Of a DNA stretch of 64,000 bases, positions 1 to 13,812 are shown piece after piece. Source of the DNA: Bacillus sp. CHD6a (GTDB taxonomy: Bacteria; Bacillota; Bacilli; Bacillales; Bacillaceae_I); NCBI RefSeq assembly GCF_001293645.1, contig NZ_LBMD01000014.1:1-64000 (forward strand), read 5' to 3'. The position numbers and the translations under genes are program-made. A model generated the notes under the pieces. That model saw only the letters and a list, made by a program, of their open reading frames with translations. It had not been told where the DNA came from and did not search any database. Positions within the stretch are counted from its first letter, which is position 1. The number at the start of each line of letters is the position of its first letter.

Positions 1-6
1 AAGGGA

Positions 7-214
7 GAGGTAGTCATAGACCCCGAATGAGGACAAAGTTTCCCATATTTCTAAGAGAGAGGTAGTCATAGACCCCGAATGAGGACAAAGTTCCCAGTAT
101 TGCAAAGGCAGAGGTAGTCATACGCCACCAATAAGGACAAAGTTCCCGATATTTCAAAACCAAAGGTAATCCTCCACCCTGAATAACGAATTGTTTCCTA
201 GCAGCTTTATTTAC
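7..214. repeat. 52-bp tandem repeat array, decaying towards lspA
   Basis: Four units begin at 7, 59, 111 and 163, so the period is exactly 52 bp. The first two units are nearly identical (shared core GAGGTAGTCATAGACCCCG, then GAGGACAAAGTT). The third is diverged and the fourth, next to the lspA promoter, is barely recognisable. The array is cut by the window start and probably continues upstream. There are no spacers of variable sequence, so it is not a CRISPR array. No convincing gene lies in it. Confidence 0.85.
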
Positions 215-234
215 CACCCTCTATTTGCTATAAT
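206..234 (+). promoter_or_regulatory. Possible lspA promoter
   Basis: TATAAT at 229-234 is a perfect -10 hexamer. The only -35 at 17-bp spacing is TTTATT at 206-211, which is weak. It sits 39 bp before lspA and overlaps the last, degenerate copy of the 52-bp repeat. Confidence 0.35.
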
Positions 235-272
235 TCTAAAGTACATATAAAAACCTGGGGGTACGTGTTAAG

Positions 273-740
273 ATGTATTATCTTATTGCACTTGTCATTA
301 TCATAATTGATCAACTAACAAAATGGTTGGTAGTAAGATATATGGAAATTGGAGAGAACATTCCGATCATACATAACTTTTTGTACATATCTTCCCACCG
401 CAATAGAGGAGCGGCATGGGGGATACTTGAAGGCCAGATGTACTTTTTTTACATTATTACTGTTGGTGTTGTTATTGGACTTATCGTATATTTGCAAAAG
501 CTTCCTAAAGATCAGCCTTGGATGAAACTTGCATTAAGCCTGATGCTGGGAGGCGCTATTGGGAACTTTATCGATCGTGTATTACACCAAGAAGTAATCG
601 ACTTTATCAATACATTCATCTTCACCTACGATTTCCCTATCTTTAATGTAGCTGATTCTGCATTAGTAATAGGGGTTGGGATTATATTAATCTTAACGAT
701 ACTTGAGGGCAAGAAAGAGAAGGAGTTATCACAAAAATGA
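273..740 (+). CDS. lspA: Lipoprotein signal peptidase (signal peptidase II)
   Basis: Membrane aspartyl protease that removes the signal peptide of prolipoproteins in front of the lipid-modified cysteine. The 155-aa length is typical. Hydrophobic segments lie at about 2-20, 57-75, 84-100 and 125-145. The two expected catalytic aspartates are Asp101 in GNFIDR and Asp128 in NVADSA. A GGGGG ribosome site precedes the ATG. The stop overlaps the start of rluD by 4 nt, as in other Bacillus, so the two are cotranscribed. The SurA-like lipoprotein encoded at 14016-14774 is a likely substrate. Confidence 0.97.
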   Translation: MYYLIALVIIIIDQLTKWLVVRYMEIGENIPIIHNFLYISSHRNRGAAWGILEGQMYFFYIITVGVVIGLIVYLQKLPKDQPWMKLALSLMLGGAIGNFIDRVLHQEVIDFINTFIFTYDFPIFNVADSALVIGVGIILILTILEGKKEKELSQK

Positions 741-1651
741 CTGAAACAATGACGATTCAGATTGATGAATCACAAAAAAATGACCGTATTGACAAGGTGC
801 TTTCCACTCAAAATGAAGAGTGGTCCCGTTCACAGGTCCAACAATGGATTAAAGAAGGACAGGTTCTTGTTAACGGCGAAAAGATTAAACCAAACTATAA
901 ATGTAGTGTTGGAGACGATATTTCCGTTACTATCCCGGAACCGGAGGCACTAGATGTCTTGCCGGAAGAAATGGATCTGGATATTTATTATGAAGATGCG
1001 GACGTTATTGTTGTCAACAAACCTCGTGGTATGGTTGTTCATCCTGCGGCAGGCCATGCAACCGGCACGCTTGTGAACGGGTTGATGGCACATTGCAAAG
1101 ATCTTTCCGGTATTAATGGCGTTTTAAGACCGGGGATTGTCCACCGTATTGACAAGGACACTTCAGGGTTGTTAATGATAGCAAAAAATGATTTTGCCCA
1201 TGAAAAGCTTGTAAATCAACTAGTAGCCAAGACAGTTACAAGAAAGTACCAGGCAATTGTGCACGGTGTTATTTCTCATGATGTAGGGACAGTAGATGCG
1301 CCAATCGGCCGTGACAAAAAAGATCGTCAAGCGATGACGGTGACAAATGAAAACAGTAGAAACGCTGTCACTCACTTCCGTGTGATTGAACGCTACAAAG
1401 ACTTTTCGCACATTGAGTGCCAGCTTGAAACAGGGCGAACGCACCAAATCCGTGTTCATATGAAATATATTGGTTATCCTTTGGCAGGTGACCCTAAATA
1501 CGGTCCGAAAAAATCACTCGATATTGAAGGACAGGCTCTGCATGCAGGGATCCTAGGGTTTATTCACCCTCGTACGGAAAAATACATGGAATTCCAGGCA
1601 CCGCTTCCGCTAGAATTCGAGCGCGTTTTAAAACATTTAAAAAATCATTGA
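737..1651 (+). CDS. rluD: 23S rRNA pseudouridine synthase, RluD/YlyB family
   Basis: Isomerises specific uridines of large-subunit rRNA to pseudouridine. An S4-like RNA-binding domain (about 16-75) precedes the RluA-family catalytic domain. The motif HRIDKDTSG carries the catalytic Asp139, and the family element GRTHQIRVH follows near residue 234. At 304 aa it has the family's normal length. It overlaps lspA by 4 nt. Its stop codon lies inside the -35 box of the pyrimidine operon promoter. The exact uridines modified by the Bacillus member are not deducible here; family membership is certain. Confidence 0.95.
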   Translation: MTETMTIQIDESQKNDRIDKVLSTQNEEWSRSQVQQWIKEGQVLVNGEKIKPNYKCSVGDDISVTIPEPEALDVLPEEMDLDIYYEDADVIVVNKPRGMVVHPAAGHATGTLVNGLMAHCKDLSGINGVLRPGIVHRIDKDTSGLLMIAKNDFAHEKLVNQLVAKTVTRKYQAIVHGVISHDVGTVDAPIGRDKKDRQAMTVTNENSRNAVTHFRVIERYKDFSHIECQLETGRTHQIRVHMKYIGYPLAGDPKYGPKKSLDIEGQALHAGILGFIHPRTEKYMEFQAPLPLEFERVLKHLKNH

Positions 1652-1676
1652 CAGGTTAATATTATTTTGAGATAAT
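1648..1676 (+). promoter_or_regulatory. Sigma-A promoter of the pyr operon
   Basis: Consensus TTGACA at 1648-1653, 17-bp spacer, GATAAT at 1671-1676. The -35 box overlaps the rluD stop codon (1649-1651). It drives the PyrR leader that follows, as expected for a pyr operon. Confidence 0.8.
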
Positions 1677-1693
1677 CATACCAGTTGAATAAG

Positions 1694-1818
1694 ACCTTTA
1701 AACGACAGTCCCGTGAGGCTGAGAAGGTAACGGCATATACGAATGGAGAAGCTATATCTATAGCCATCCCTCTATTTTCGTGTACAAAAACCTCTCATCA
1801 TACGGTGAGAGGTTTTTT
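1694..1818 (+). promoter_or_regulatory. PyrR-dependent attenuator 1 (before pyrR)
   Basis: The PyrR-binding hairpin is at about 1694-1728: CAGTCCCGTGAGGCTG inside an ACCTTT/AAGGT stem, matching the known ARUCCNGNGAGGYU loop. The terminator is at 1789-1818, with AACCTCTCA paired to TGAGAGGTT and then T6. By the established mechanism, PyrR with UMP or UTP stabilises the first hairpin, which prevents the antiterminator and lets the terminator form. Confidence 0.9.
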
Positions 1819-1858
1819 GTTTCTCGTTACAACTAAGGGCAAGAAAGGGTGAAAATAA

Positions 1859-2401
<543 letters not shown>

Positions 2402-2405
2402 ATAA

Positions 2406-2532
2406 ACCCTTTTAAATGCAGTCCCGTGAGGCTGGCAAAGGGGTACATTGGTTTTAGAATTCGCTGCTGGCGAATCTTCCTGAAACCTCTCTACCTCTTT
2501 GTGTCATCACGCTGCGCACAAAGAGTTTTTTT
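2406..2532 (+). promoter_or_regulatory. PyrR-dependent attenuator 2 (pyrR-pyrP)
   Basis: PyrR site at about 2406-2442: CCCTTTT...GCAGTCCCGTGAGGCTGGC...AAGGGG, with the loop identical to attenuator 1. The terminator is at about 2495-2532: CTCTTTGTG pairs with CACAAAAGAG (one bulged A), followed by T7. Same arrangement as the pyrR-pyrP gap of B. subtilis. Confidence 0.88.
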
Positions 2533-2558
2533 ATGGGAAAATTCGGGAGGTAAACATT

Positions 2559-3878
2559 ATGAGAGAGAAACCAGTTTTAGATATACACGAAGTACCAAGT
2601 AAGCCAAAGTGGTTAATTTTAAGCCTGCAGCACTTATTTGCCATGTTCGGCGCAACCATCCTCGTTCCGCTTTTAGTAGGTTTAAGTCCAGCTGTAGCAT
2701 TAGTATCAAGCGGACTAGGGACACTTGCATACCTTCTAATAACAAAAGGTCAAATACCAGCATACCTTGGTTCATCCTTTGCCTTCATCGTACCAATCAT
2801 TTTGGCTACTGAAATAGGAGGCCCAGGGGCTGCGATGATCGGAAGCTTTATGGCCGGTCTTGCTTATGGAATGGTAGCATTGTTAATCAAACAGCTTGGA
2901 CATCAATGGATTATGAAACTCTTGCCGCCTGTTGTGGTAGGACCAATCATCATTGTCATCGGTTTAGGATTAGCTGGAGTTGCTGTGGATATGGCAATGT
3001 ACGAAAATCCGGGAGCACCGGAAGCTGAATTAATATACAGTGTAAAGCACTTGATGGTTGCGATGGCTACTTTAGCCATCACAATCGGAGCAATCATTTT
3101 TCTAAAAGGGATCTTTAGCCTGATCCCTATCTTGATCGGAATAGTTTCCGGCTACCTGATTGCTTATTTTACTGGCCTGGTAGACTTATCACCTGTAAAA
3201 AATGCAAGCTGGATTCAAGTACCAGATTTCATCATCCCATTTGTCAGCTACACACCAAGCTTCAATGCATCTATCTTCTTCATCATGGTGCCTGTGGCTA
3301 TCGTAACCTTGTCAGAGCACATCGGACATCAGATGGTACTAAGTAAAGTTGTAGGGAGACCTTTTATCGAAAAGCCAGGTCTACACCGTTCCATCCTTGG
3401 TGATGGAGTGGCAACCATGCTTGCATCACTGATCGGAGGACCTCCAAATACAACCTATGGGGAAAATATCGGTGTACTTGCGATAACAAGAGTGTTCAGT
3501 GTGTTTGTCATCGGGGGAGCAGCAGTGATCGCCATCACATTCGGTTTCATCGGAAAAATTGCTGCATTAATTAGCACTGTTCCAAGTGCAGTGATGGGCG
3601 GAGTAAGCATCCTGCTCTTCGGAATTATTGCATCAAGCGGATTAAGAATGCTGATTGATAACAAGGTAGATTTCAATAGTAAAAGAAACTTGATCATTGC
3701 AGCAGTCATAACGGTTATAGGAATTGGAGGAGCGTTCATAAAGATTGACGATTTCCAAATACCTGCAATGGCAATGGCTGCCATTATCGGAGTTTTCTTA
3801 AACCTAGTCTTGCCGCATGATGAACAAGAAAAAACAGAACAAAGAAAATACGAAGAAAAACAAAATACAGTAGCTTAA
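2559..3878 (+). CDS. pyrP: Uracil permease
   Basis: Uracil:proton symporter of the NCS2 (nucleobase-cation-symport-2) family in the plasma membrane. The ATG at 2559 is chosen because GGGAGG precedes it by 7 bp. An in-frame start at 2499 would run through the attenuator terminator. The product is 439 aa with many hydrophobic segments. The conserved HLFAMFGAT near the N-terminus and SEHIGH (mid-protein) are NCS2 signatures. It lies between attenuators 2 and 3, so salvage uptake is shut down with de novo synthesis. Confidence 0.95.
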   Translation: MREKPVLDIHEVPSKPKWLILSLQHLFAMFGATILVPLLVGLSPAVALVSSGLGTLAYLLITKGQIPAYLGSSFAFIVPIILATEIGGPGAAMIGSFMAGLAYGMVALLIKQLGHQWIMKLLPPVVVGPIIIVIGLGLAGVAVDMAMYENPGAPEAELIYSVKHLMVAMATLAITIGAIIFLKGIFSLIPILIGIVSGYLIAYFTGLVDLSPVKNASWIQVPDFIIPFVSYTPSFNASIFFIMVPVAIVTLSEHIGHQMVLSKVVGRPFIEKPGLHRSILGDGVATMLASLIGGPPNTTYGENIGVLAITRVFSVFVIGGAAVIAITFGFIGKIAALISTVPSAVMGGVSILLFGIIASSGLRMLIDNKVDFNSKRNLIIAAVITVIGIGGAFIKIDDFQIPAMAMAAIIGVFLNLVLPHDEQEKTEQRKYEEKQNTVA

Positions 3879-4018
3879 CCTTTTAAGAGAAGTCCAGAGA
3901 GGCTGAGAAGGGTGCAAGTCAAACGCTTAGGTGACAAGGAAGATTCTGCAATAGTATCCTCTTGTTTACCTAAGTATGACCGAAACACCCTTCCGGCAAA
4001 ACGGATAGGGTGTTTTTT
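3879..4018 (+). promoter_or_regulatory. PyrR-dependent attenuator 3 (pyrP-pyrB)
   Basis: PyrR site at about 3879-3912: CCTTTT...AAGTCCAGAGAGGCTGAGAAGG, the closest of the three to the consensus loop. The terminator is at 3984-4018: AACACCC and GGGTGTT around a spacer loop, then T6. This is the last checkpoint before the biosynthetic genes. Confidence 0.9.
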
Positions 4019-4081
4019 GCTGAAGGGAACACAATAGCTGTGCGAAAATCCACAGTGGTGTATGAAATAGGAGGGATGGTA

Positions 4082-5008
4082 ATGAGACACTTACGTACGA
4101 TGAGTGACTTGGCAAACGAGGAAATTATGGCACTGATTGAAGAAGCAACGGATTTTCAAGAAGGCAAACAATGGACACCAGAAAAACTGACATTCGTCGC
4201 CAACCTCTTTTTTGAATCAAGCACAAGAACAAAATGCAGTTTTGAAGTGGCAGAAAGAAAACTTGGCCTTCAAGTAATACCATTTGAAGTCAGTACATCA
4301 AGTGTCAATAAAGGGGAAAGTTTGTACGATACCGCTAAAACTTTAGAGTCACTTGGCGTAAGTGCACTTGTCATTCGCCACCCGGAAGAGGAATATTTCG
4401 ACCAATTACATACTATCGATGCAGCAATCATCAACGGAGGCGATGGTTGTGGAAATCATCCAACGCAATCGCTTTTGGACATGATGACAATATTCCAAGA
4501 GTTTGAACGCTTCGAGGGCCTGAAAATAACCATCATCGGCGATATCCGCCATAGTCGGGTAGCAAGATCGAACACAGAAGTTCTTGAGCGATTGGGCGCA
4601 GAGGTAAGATTTGTCGCACCTGATGAATGGAAGGATAACACTTTTCCAAAAGAAGCGTACATCACAATGGATGAGGCAATTAATACAAGTGATGTCGTGA
4701 TGCTCTTAAGAATTCAGCATGAAAGGCATCACAGCAGTAATGCAGAATTGGATGATTACCATGCGCATTATGGTATGACAATTCAACGAGAAAGAAAAAT
4801 GAAGCCGAAAAGTATCATCATGCACCCGGCACCAATTAACCGTGGGGTGGAAATTGCAGATGAGCTTGTGGAATGCGAGCGCTCAAGAATTTTTAAACAG
4901 ATGGAAAACGGCTTATACATGAGAATGGCTGTATTGAAAAGAGCATTAACAAACAATGAAGGAGGAAAAGAGCATGACAACATTATTAAAGAATGGGAAA
5001 TGGCTTAA
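4082..5008 (+). CDS. pyrB: Aspartate carbamoyltransferase catalytic subunit
   Basis: Condenses carbamoyl phosphate with aspartate, the second step of UMP synthesis. The start at ATG 4082 follows GGAGGG; longer in-frame starts lie inside the attenuator. The product is 308 aa. SSTRTKCSF (residues 46-54) is the carbamoyl-phosphate site and HPAPINRG near residue 245 is the second conserved signature. No pyrI is present, as in other Bacillus, where the enzyme is not allosteric. It overlaps pyrC by 35 nt. Confidence 0.97.
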   Translation: MRHLRTMSDLANEEIMALIEEATDFQEGKQWTPEKLTFVANLFFESSTRTKCSFEVAERKLGLQVIPFEVSTSSVNKGESLYDTAKTLESLGVSALVIRHPEEEYFDQLHTIDAAIINGGDGCGNHPTQSLLDMMTIFQEFERFEGLKITIIGDIRHSRVARSNTEVLERLGAEVRFVAPDEWKDNTFPKEAYITMDEAINTSDVVMLLRIQHERHHSSNAELDDYHAHYGMTIQRERKMKPKSIIMHPAPINRGVEIADELVECERSRIFKQMENGLYMRMAVLKRALTNNEGGKEHDNIIKEWEMA

Positions 5009-6263
5009 TTCTGAAGGTGAACTGGAAAAGGTGGACATCCTGATTGAGGGGAAAAACATCAAAAACATCGCCTCCGACATTGAAATTAACGGCATGGAAG
5101 AAGTAATTGATCTGGAAGGAAATCTTATCTCAGCTGGGTTCATCGATGTGCATGTCCACTTAAGGGAACCTGGCGGGGAAAAGAAAGAAACCATTGAAAC
5201 CGGAACGAAAGCAGCGGCTAAAGGTGGTTTCACCACGATCTGCGCAATGCCTAATACGAGACCAACACCTGATACGAAAGATCAGCTAGCTTGGATGAAT
5301 AATAGAGTCAAAGAAACGGCAAGCGTAAAAGTCCTTCCATATGCTTGTATTACGACAAGGCAGCTTGGCCAGGAACTTACCAATTTTGCTGAATTAAAAG
5401 AAGCTGGCGCATTTGCTTTTACAGACGATGGGGTAGGCGTACAGGATGCCTCTAAAATGCTGGAAGCAATGAAACAAGCGGCGTCTCTTGATATGGCAAT
5501 CGTAGCTCATTGTGAAGAAAATACTTTGATAAATAAAGGATCTGTGCATGAAGGGAAGTTTTCTAAGGAACATGGATTAAATGGGATCCCTTCTGTATGT
5601 GAATCTGTTCATATCGCACGTGATATTCTGCTTGCGGAAGCTGCAGGCTGTCACTACCATGTCTGTCATATCAGCACAAAAGAATCGGTCAGGGTGGTCA
5701 GGGATGCAAAACGTGCTGGAATAAAGGTAACTGCTGAAGTCAGTCCGCATCATTTGTTGCTATGTGAAGAGGACATCCCTGGACTTGATCCAAATTTCAA
5801 AATGAACCCCCCATTAAGAGGGAAAGCAGATCAAGAAGCGTTAATCGAGGGGTTGGTTGACGGTACCATTGATTTCATCGCAACTGATCATGCCCCTCAT
5901 ACGGCGGAAGAAAAAGCGGAAGGCATGGAAAAAGCACCATTTGGAATTGTAGGATTAGAAACTGCCTTTCCATTACTCTACACAAACTTTGTGGAAACAA
6001 AGAAATTCACGTTAAAGCAATTATTAGCTTGGTTAACTGTTAAACCTGCAGAAGTGTTCAAACTCCAAAGTGGAAAAATGGAAGAAGGAGCTACTGCAGA
6101 TCTTACCATTATTGACTTAAATATCTCATCCACTATTAATCCGGAAACCTTCCTATCCAAAGGTAAAAATACTCCTTTCACGGGGTGGGAATGTAAAGGT
6201 TGGCCAGTGTTGACCATAGTAGAAGGAAAACTAGTTTGGCAGAAAGGTAGTGTTCAAGTATGA
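4974..6263 (+). CDS. pyrC: Dihydroorotase
   Basis: Zinc amidohydrolase that cyclises carbamoyl-aspartate to dihydroorotate. The ATG at 4974 is preferred because GAAGGAGG lies 9 bp upstream and inside the end of pyrB, indicating translational coupling. The product is 429 aa, the usual type I length. The metal ligands HVHLREPG (His60, His62) and the DHAPH motif near residue 304 are present. It shares ATGA with carA. Confidence 0.97.
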   Translation: MTTLLKNGKWLNSEGELEKVDILIEGKNIKNIASDIEINGMEEVIDLEGNLISAGFIDVHVHLREPGGEKKETIETGTKAAAKGGFTTICAMPNTRPTPDTKDQLAWMNNRVKETASVKVLPYACITTRQLGQELTNFAELKEAGAFAFTDDGVGVQDASKMLEAMKQAASLDMAIVAHCEENTLINKGSVHEGKFSKEHGLNGIPSVCESVHIARDILLAEAAGCHYHVCHISTKESVRVVRDAKRAGIKVTAEVSPHHLLLCEEDIPGLDPNFKMNPPLRGKADQEALIEGLVDGTIDFIATDHAPHTAEEKAEGMEKAPFGIVGLETAFPLLYTNFVETKKFTLKQLLAWLTVKPAEVFKLQSGKMEEGATADLTIIDLNISSTINPETFLSKGKNTPFTGWECKGWPVLTIVEGKLVWQKGSVQV

Positions 6264-7357
6264 ATCGACAACTAATTTTAGAAGACGGCACTTTCTTTGT
6301 AGGAAAAGCGTTTGGCAGCTTAAAGGACTCTATAGGTGAAGTTGTTTTTAATACAGGAATGACAGGATATCAAGAAATTTTATCTGATCCGTCTTACTGC
6401 GGCCAGCTTGTTACCCTCACATATCCGCTTGTTGGTAATTACGGAGTGAACAGAGATGATTTTGAATCCATACATCCTGCCATCCACGGTTTTATCGTGA
6501 AAGAAGTCAGCGATTATCCTTCCAACTTCCGTAATCAGTGGACACTGGATGAGTTTTTCAAAGCGAAAGACATTCCCGGAATTGCAGGGATTGATACGAG
6601 AAAACTGACAAGAATCATTCGTCAGCACGGAACATTAAAAGGAGCACTATGCGGACTTGATGTAGATCGTGAAGAAGTGATTCAACAGTTAAAAACAACG
6701 ACGCTTGCAACTAACCAAGTACATCAAGTATCTACGAAGACTGCTTATCCTAGCCCTGGGCGTGGGTACCGAGTGGTTCTTGTGGACTTCGGAATGAAGC
6801 ACGGGATCTTACGAGAATTGAACAAACGGGGATGCGATGTGGTGGTGGTCCCCTACAATATTACAGCCGAAGAAATCATGCAGTTAAGCCCGGACGGAGT
6901 GATGCTGTCTAATGGCCCTGGAGATCCAAAAGATGTTCCAGAAGCCATCACCATGATTCAAGGACTACTCGGAAAAGTACCGGTATTCGGCATTTGCCTT
7001 GGACACCAGTTATTTGCCCTTGCATGTGGGGCGGATACGGAAAAAATGAAATTCGGCCATCGTGGTTCCAATCATCCGGTAAAAGATTTGAAAACTGGAA
7101 AAGTGGCCTTAACATCCCAGAACCATGGTTACACCGTAACAGAAGAGTCATTAGGAAATACAAGACTAGAAGTAACGCATATCGCACTAAACGACGGTAC
7201 GGTCGAAGGTGTCAAACATAAAGATTACCCTGTTTTCACGGTCCAATATCACCCGGAAGCAAGTCCCGGACCAGAAGATGCGAACTACTTATTTGATCAA
7301 TTCATGGAACTTATCAAGGAAGCAAAAAAGGAGGAACTTGTATGCCAAAACGTCTAG
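6260..7357 (+). CDS. carA: Carbamoyl-phosphate synthase, small (glutaminase) subunit, pyrimidine-specific
   Basis: Releases ammonia from glutamine for the large subunit. It has the N-terminal CPSase small-chain domain (1-160) and a class I amidotransferase domain, with nucleophile Cys246 in GICLGHQ and the His331/Glu333 pair in YHPEASPG. Length 365 aa. It overlaps pyrC by 4 nt and carB by 16 nt, so the three are translationally coupled. The position in the pyr operon marks it as the pyrimidine enzyme (pyrAA in B. subtilis), not an arginine paralogue. Confidence 0.97.
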   Translation: MNRQLILEDGTFFVGKAFGSLKDSIGEVVFNTGMTGYQEILSDPSYCGQLVTLTYPLVGNYGVNRDDFESIHPAIHGFIVKEVSDYPSNFRNQWTLDEFFKAKDIPGIAGIDTRKLTRIIRQHGTLKGALCGLDVDREEVIQQLKTTTLATNQVHQVSTKTAYPSPGRGYRVVLVDFGMKHGILRELNKRGCDVVVVPYNITAEEIMQLSPDGVMLSNGPGDPKDVPEAITMIQGLLGKVPVFGICLGHQLFALACGADTEKMKFGHRGSNHPVKDLKTGKVALTSQNHGYTVTEESLGNTRLEVTHIALNDGTVEGVKHKDYPVFTVQYHPEASPGPEDANYLFDQFMELIKEAKKEELVCQNV

Positions 7358-10300
7358 ACATCCAATCTATACTAGTAATCGGGTCAGGTCCAATCGTGAT
7401 CGGCCAGGCAGCAGAATTTGATTATGCAGGTACACAAGCGTGTATCGCCCTACGCGAAGAAGGATACCGCGTCATTCTAGTAAACTCCAATCCTGCAACC
7501 ATCATGACAGATCAAGAGATGGCAGATAAAGTATACATGGAGCCATTAACGGTAGAATTTGTCAGCAGAATCATCCGCAAGGAACGACCAGATGCCATTC
7601 TTCCTACCCTGGGAGGTCAGACAGGATTGAATCTTGCTGTGGAGCTGGCAGAAGCAGGTGTGCTAGAGGAATGTAATGTTCAGATCCTTGGGACGAAGCT
7701 ATCTGCTATTCAAAAAGCAGAAGACCGCGACCTGTTCCGTACTTTGATGAATGAACTGGGAGAGCCTGTCCCTCAAAGTGAAATCATCACAAACCTGGAT
7801 GAAGCTTATGAATTTATAAAAGAAGTAGGATACCCGGTCATTGTAAGACCTGCCTATACGCTTGGCGGAACAGGCGGAGGAATTTGTTCGGACGAGGAAG
7901 AGTTAATTGAAATTGTGACAAGCGGCCTGAAAAACAGTCCTGTCACACAATGTTTGTTAGAGAAGAGCATCGCTGGATTCAAGGAAATTGAATACGAAGT
8001 AATGCGTGACAGCAATGACAATGCGATTGTGGTCTGTAATATGGAGAACATTGATCCAGTTGGTGTGCATACGGGAGACTCCATCGTGGTGGCGCCGAGC
8101 CAAACACTTAGTGACAGGGAATATCAATTGTTGCGAAATGTTTCTCTAAAAATCATTCGTGCCCTAGAAATCGAGGGTGGATGTAATGTACAGCTGGCGC
8201 TTGATCCACACAGTTTCAACTATTACATCATTGAAGTAAATCCTAGGGTTAGCCGCTCATCTGCACTTGCTTCCAAAGCAACAGGTTATCCAATTGCTAA
8301 ATTAGCCGCAAAAATCGCAGTAGGTTTGACGTTAGATGAAATGATGAACCCAGTTACAGGAAAAACGTATGCATGCTTTGAGCCGGCACTGGATTATATC
8401 GTAACAAAAATTCCTAGGTTCCCATTTGATAAGTTTGAGTCAGCGAACCGCCGACTTGGCACTCAAATGAAAGCAACAGGAGAAGTAATGGCCATCGGCA
8501 GAACGTTTGAAGAATCACTTCTAAAAGCAGTTCGTTCTCTTGAATCGAACATTTCCTACCTTGAGCTGGAAGGAAGCGAAGGGTTCTCAGATGAACTTGT
8601 GGAAAAACGAATCAGAAAAGCTGGAGATGAAAGATTGTTCTATATCGCAGAAGCGATGAGAAGAGGCGTCACTATCCATACTATCCATGACTGGTGTGAG
8701 ATTGATCTGTTTTTCCTGCAAAAGCTGCATAAAATTTTGGCGATGGAAGAGTTCATCACAAGCAACAACGGATGCCTCTCCACCTTAATTGAAGCAAAAG
8801 AAATGGGATTCAGCGACGAAACCATCGCTAAACTATGGGCCACAAGCGAAAGAGACATCTATGAACTTCGCCTTCAAGAGAACATTGCACCAGTCTTTAA
8901 GATGGTGGATACGTGCGCAGCAGAATTTGAATCCGGTACTCCTTACTACTATGGAACGTATGAAGAGGAGAACGAATCAGAAGTAACCGAAAAAGAAAGC
9001 ATTGTCGTGTTGGGCTCAGGTCCAATCAGAATTGGTCAAGGTGTTGAGTTCGACTATGCAACGGTCCATTCTGTTTGGGCGATTAAGGAGGCGGGTTATG
9101 AAGCAATCATCATCAACAATAACCCGGAAACCGTATCAACAGACTTTAGTATTTCTGACAAACTTTATTTTGAGCCATTAACGATTGAAGACGTCATGAA
9201 TATCATCAATCTCGAAAAGCCAAAAGGAGTCGTCGTGCAATTTGGCGGCCAAACGGCAATCAACCTTGCTGCAGAATTAGAAGCAAGAGGAGTAAAGATT
9301 CTGGGTACTACTTTGGAAGACTTAGATCGAGCGGAAAACCGTGATAAATTCGAACAGACATTGAACAACCTTGGTATTCCACAGCCTAAAGGGAAAACAG
9401 CTATCTCTATCCCTGAGGCAATCGAAATTGCAGAGGGAATAGGCTATCCAGTGCTTGTACGTCCATCTTATGTTTTAGGCGGTCGTGCAATGGAAATTGT
9501 CTATAAGTCTGAAGAGCTTTTACACTACATGAAAAATGCGGTAAAAATTAACCCCGAACATCCTGTGCTGATTGATAAGTATATGACAGGTAAAGAAATA
9601 GAAGTAGACGCGATCTCAGATGGACAAGATGTATTCATCCCAGGCATCATGGAGCATATTGAACGCGCTGGTGTTCACTCAGGTGATTCGATTGCGGTCT
9701 ATCCTCCACAAACATTGAGTGAGGCAATAAAAGAACAAATCATTGATTACACAACAAGGCTGGCACAAGGCTTAAACATTATTGGACTACTAAACATTCA
9801 ATTTGTTATCTACAAAGAGGAAGTTTATGTAATCGAAGTAAACCCGCGATCAAGCCGTACTGTACCATTTTTAAGCAAAATAACCCATGTGCCAATGGCA
9901 AAAGTAGCAACCAAAATCATTTTAGGTCAAACTCTTGCTTCACTTGGCTATGGATCTGGACTGCAGCCAGAAACAAAAGGGGTGTTTGTGAAGGTTCCGG
10001 TATTCTCTTTTGCAAAACTAAGAAATGTAGACATCACCCTTGGACCAGAAATGAAATCTACAGGAGAAGTAATGGGGAAAGACATCACCCTAGAAAAAGC
10101 GCTATATAAAGGTCTGGTTGCATCTGGAATCTCCATAAAAACTTATGGCGCGGTGTTGTTCACCATTGCCGACAAGGATAAAGAAGAGGCGCTTCAACTA
10201 GCGAAAAGATTCCACCGTATCGGGTATGAACTTTTGGCAACAGCAGGAACTGCCGAATTCTTTGGAGAATCCGACATCCCCGTAACGGTTGTAAATAAAA

Positions 10301-10556
10301 TAGGTGGAGAATCACCAAACCTGATTGATGTGATTAGAAAAGGGCAAGCACAATTTGTTATCAACACGTTGACAAAAGGAAAACAGCCTGCACGTGACGG
10401 ATTCAGAATCCGCCGTGAATCAGTGGAAAATGGGATTCCTTGCCTCACATCCCTTGATACAGCAAAAGCGATTCTGAGGGTATTAGAATCGATGACATTC
10501 TCCATTGAATCAATCGAGACCTTGGAAAGCTCAGAAAAAGAGGCGGTGTTCAGCTA

Positions 10557-10557
<1 letters not shown>
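7342..10557 (+). CDS. carB: Carbamoyl-phosphate synthase, large subunit, pyrimidine-specific
   Basis: Makes carbamoyl phosphate from bicarbonate, ammonia and two ATP. The 1071-aa protein shows the internal duplication of the family: two ATP-grasp halves each open with a nucleotide-binding segment ([11 protein letters not shown] near residue 9 and [11 protein letters not shown] near 555). A C-terminal MGS-like allosteric domain begins near residue 940. The ATG follows AAAAGGAGG inside carA. The stop overlaps the pyrK start by 1 nt. Called pyrAB in B. subtilis. Confidence 0.97.
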
Positions 10558-12952
<2,395 letters not shown>

Positions 12953-12956
<4 letters not shown>

Positions 12957-13597
12957 ACAATATCATGAATAGAACAGTGGCGGAAGATTTACTAGAAATC
13001 AAAGCAGTATTTTTTCAACCGAACGACCCATTTACATGGTCTTCAGGAATAAAATCACCTATTTATTGTGACAACCGTTTAACTATTTCTTATCCTCGTG
13101 TTAGGAAGAACATTTCTGAATCTTTGTCGAGATTAATTGTTTCAAAATTTCCGGATCTGCAGGTGGTAGCTGGTACCGCAACAGCCGGTATCCCTCACGC
13201 CGCATTGGTGAGCAACGAACTGAACTTGCCGATGTGCTACGTTCGAAGCAAAGCAAAAGCACATGGAAAAGGCAATCAGATTGAAGGAAGAGTAGAAGCC
13301 GGCCAGAAAGTTGTGGTTGTGGAAGATTTAATTTCCACCGGTGGCAGCGCTATTGCAGCCGTTGACGCACTAAGGGAAGCTGGATGCGAAGTGCTTGGTG
13401 TGGTAGCAATTTTTACATACGGTTTGGAAGTTGCAGATGACAACTTATCTAATTACATGATTGAAGCTCATGCTCTGTGTGATTATAAGACTTTGATGGA
13501 TGTGGCAATCGAGAAGAACTACATTGCAGAAAATGACCGCAAGAAGCTTTCGAAGTGGGTGGAGAACCCAACGAGTGAGACTTGGATGGAATTTTAA
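12953..13597 (+). CDS. pyrE: Orotate phosphoribosyltransferase
   Basis: Joins orotate and PRPP to give OMP. The ATG at 12953 overlaps the pyrF stop and follows GGAGATAGG; another in-frame ATG at 12965 is possible. The 214-aa product has the PRPP motif [14 protein letters not shown] (120-133) and the family segment [11 protein letters not shown] (32-42). Last gene of the operon, immediately before a strong terminator. Confidence 0.96.
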
Positions 13598-13605
13598 GTT
13601 TTTAG

Positions 13606-13646
13606 GGGAATCCCTTGGACCGGTGGTGGTCTGGGGGATTTTTTTG
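13606..13646 (+). terminator. Terminator of the pyr operon
   Basis: A 13-bp stem (AATCCCTTGGACC with GGTCTGGGGGATT, three G-T pairs) closes a 6-nt GGTGGT loop and runs into seven T. It starts just after the pyrE stop. Confidence 0.85.
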
Positions 13647-13699
13647 TTGGGGAGTAAATTATTGAATTAGAAGATTACCTATTATGAAAAAGAGGGAGC

Positions 13700-13812
13700 T
13701 GAGAGGACGAGGGAAAGAGTAGAATATGAGAGTTTAGAGGTAGAAGGTAGGTTGGGAAATGTTCAAGCGAATCCGGGAAATGTAGAAGGTCGCATGAAAA
13801 GTGGTAGAAGGT
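13700..13812. repeat. Degenerate 21-bp periodic repeat in the pyrE-lipoprotein spacer
   Basis: The motif TAGAA or TTCAAG recurs at 13720, 13741, 13762, 13783 and 13805, and GGGAAATGT at 13754 and 13775: spacing 21, 21, 21 and 22 bp. The 418-bp spacer (13598-14015) otherwise holds only the two terminators at its ends. A short open frame on the minus strand (13675-13887) merely reads the repeat as heptads and has no visible ribosome site. Confidence 0.6.

Noticed and set aside
1-214. CRISPR array at the left edge
   Set aside because: The 52-bp units are contiguous and decay gradually. There are no unique spacers between constant short repeats and no cas genes.
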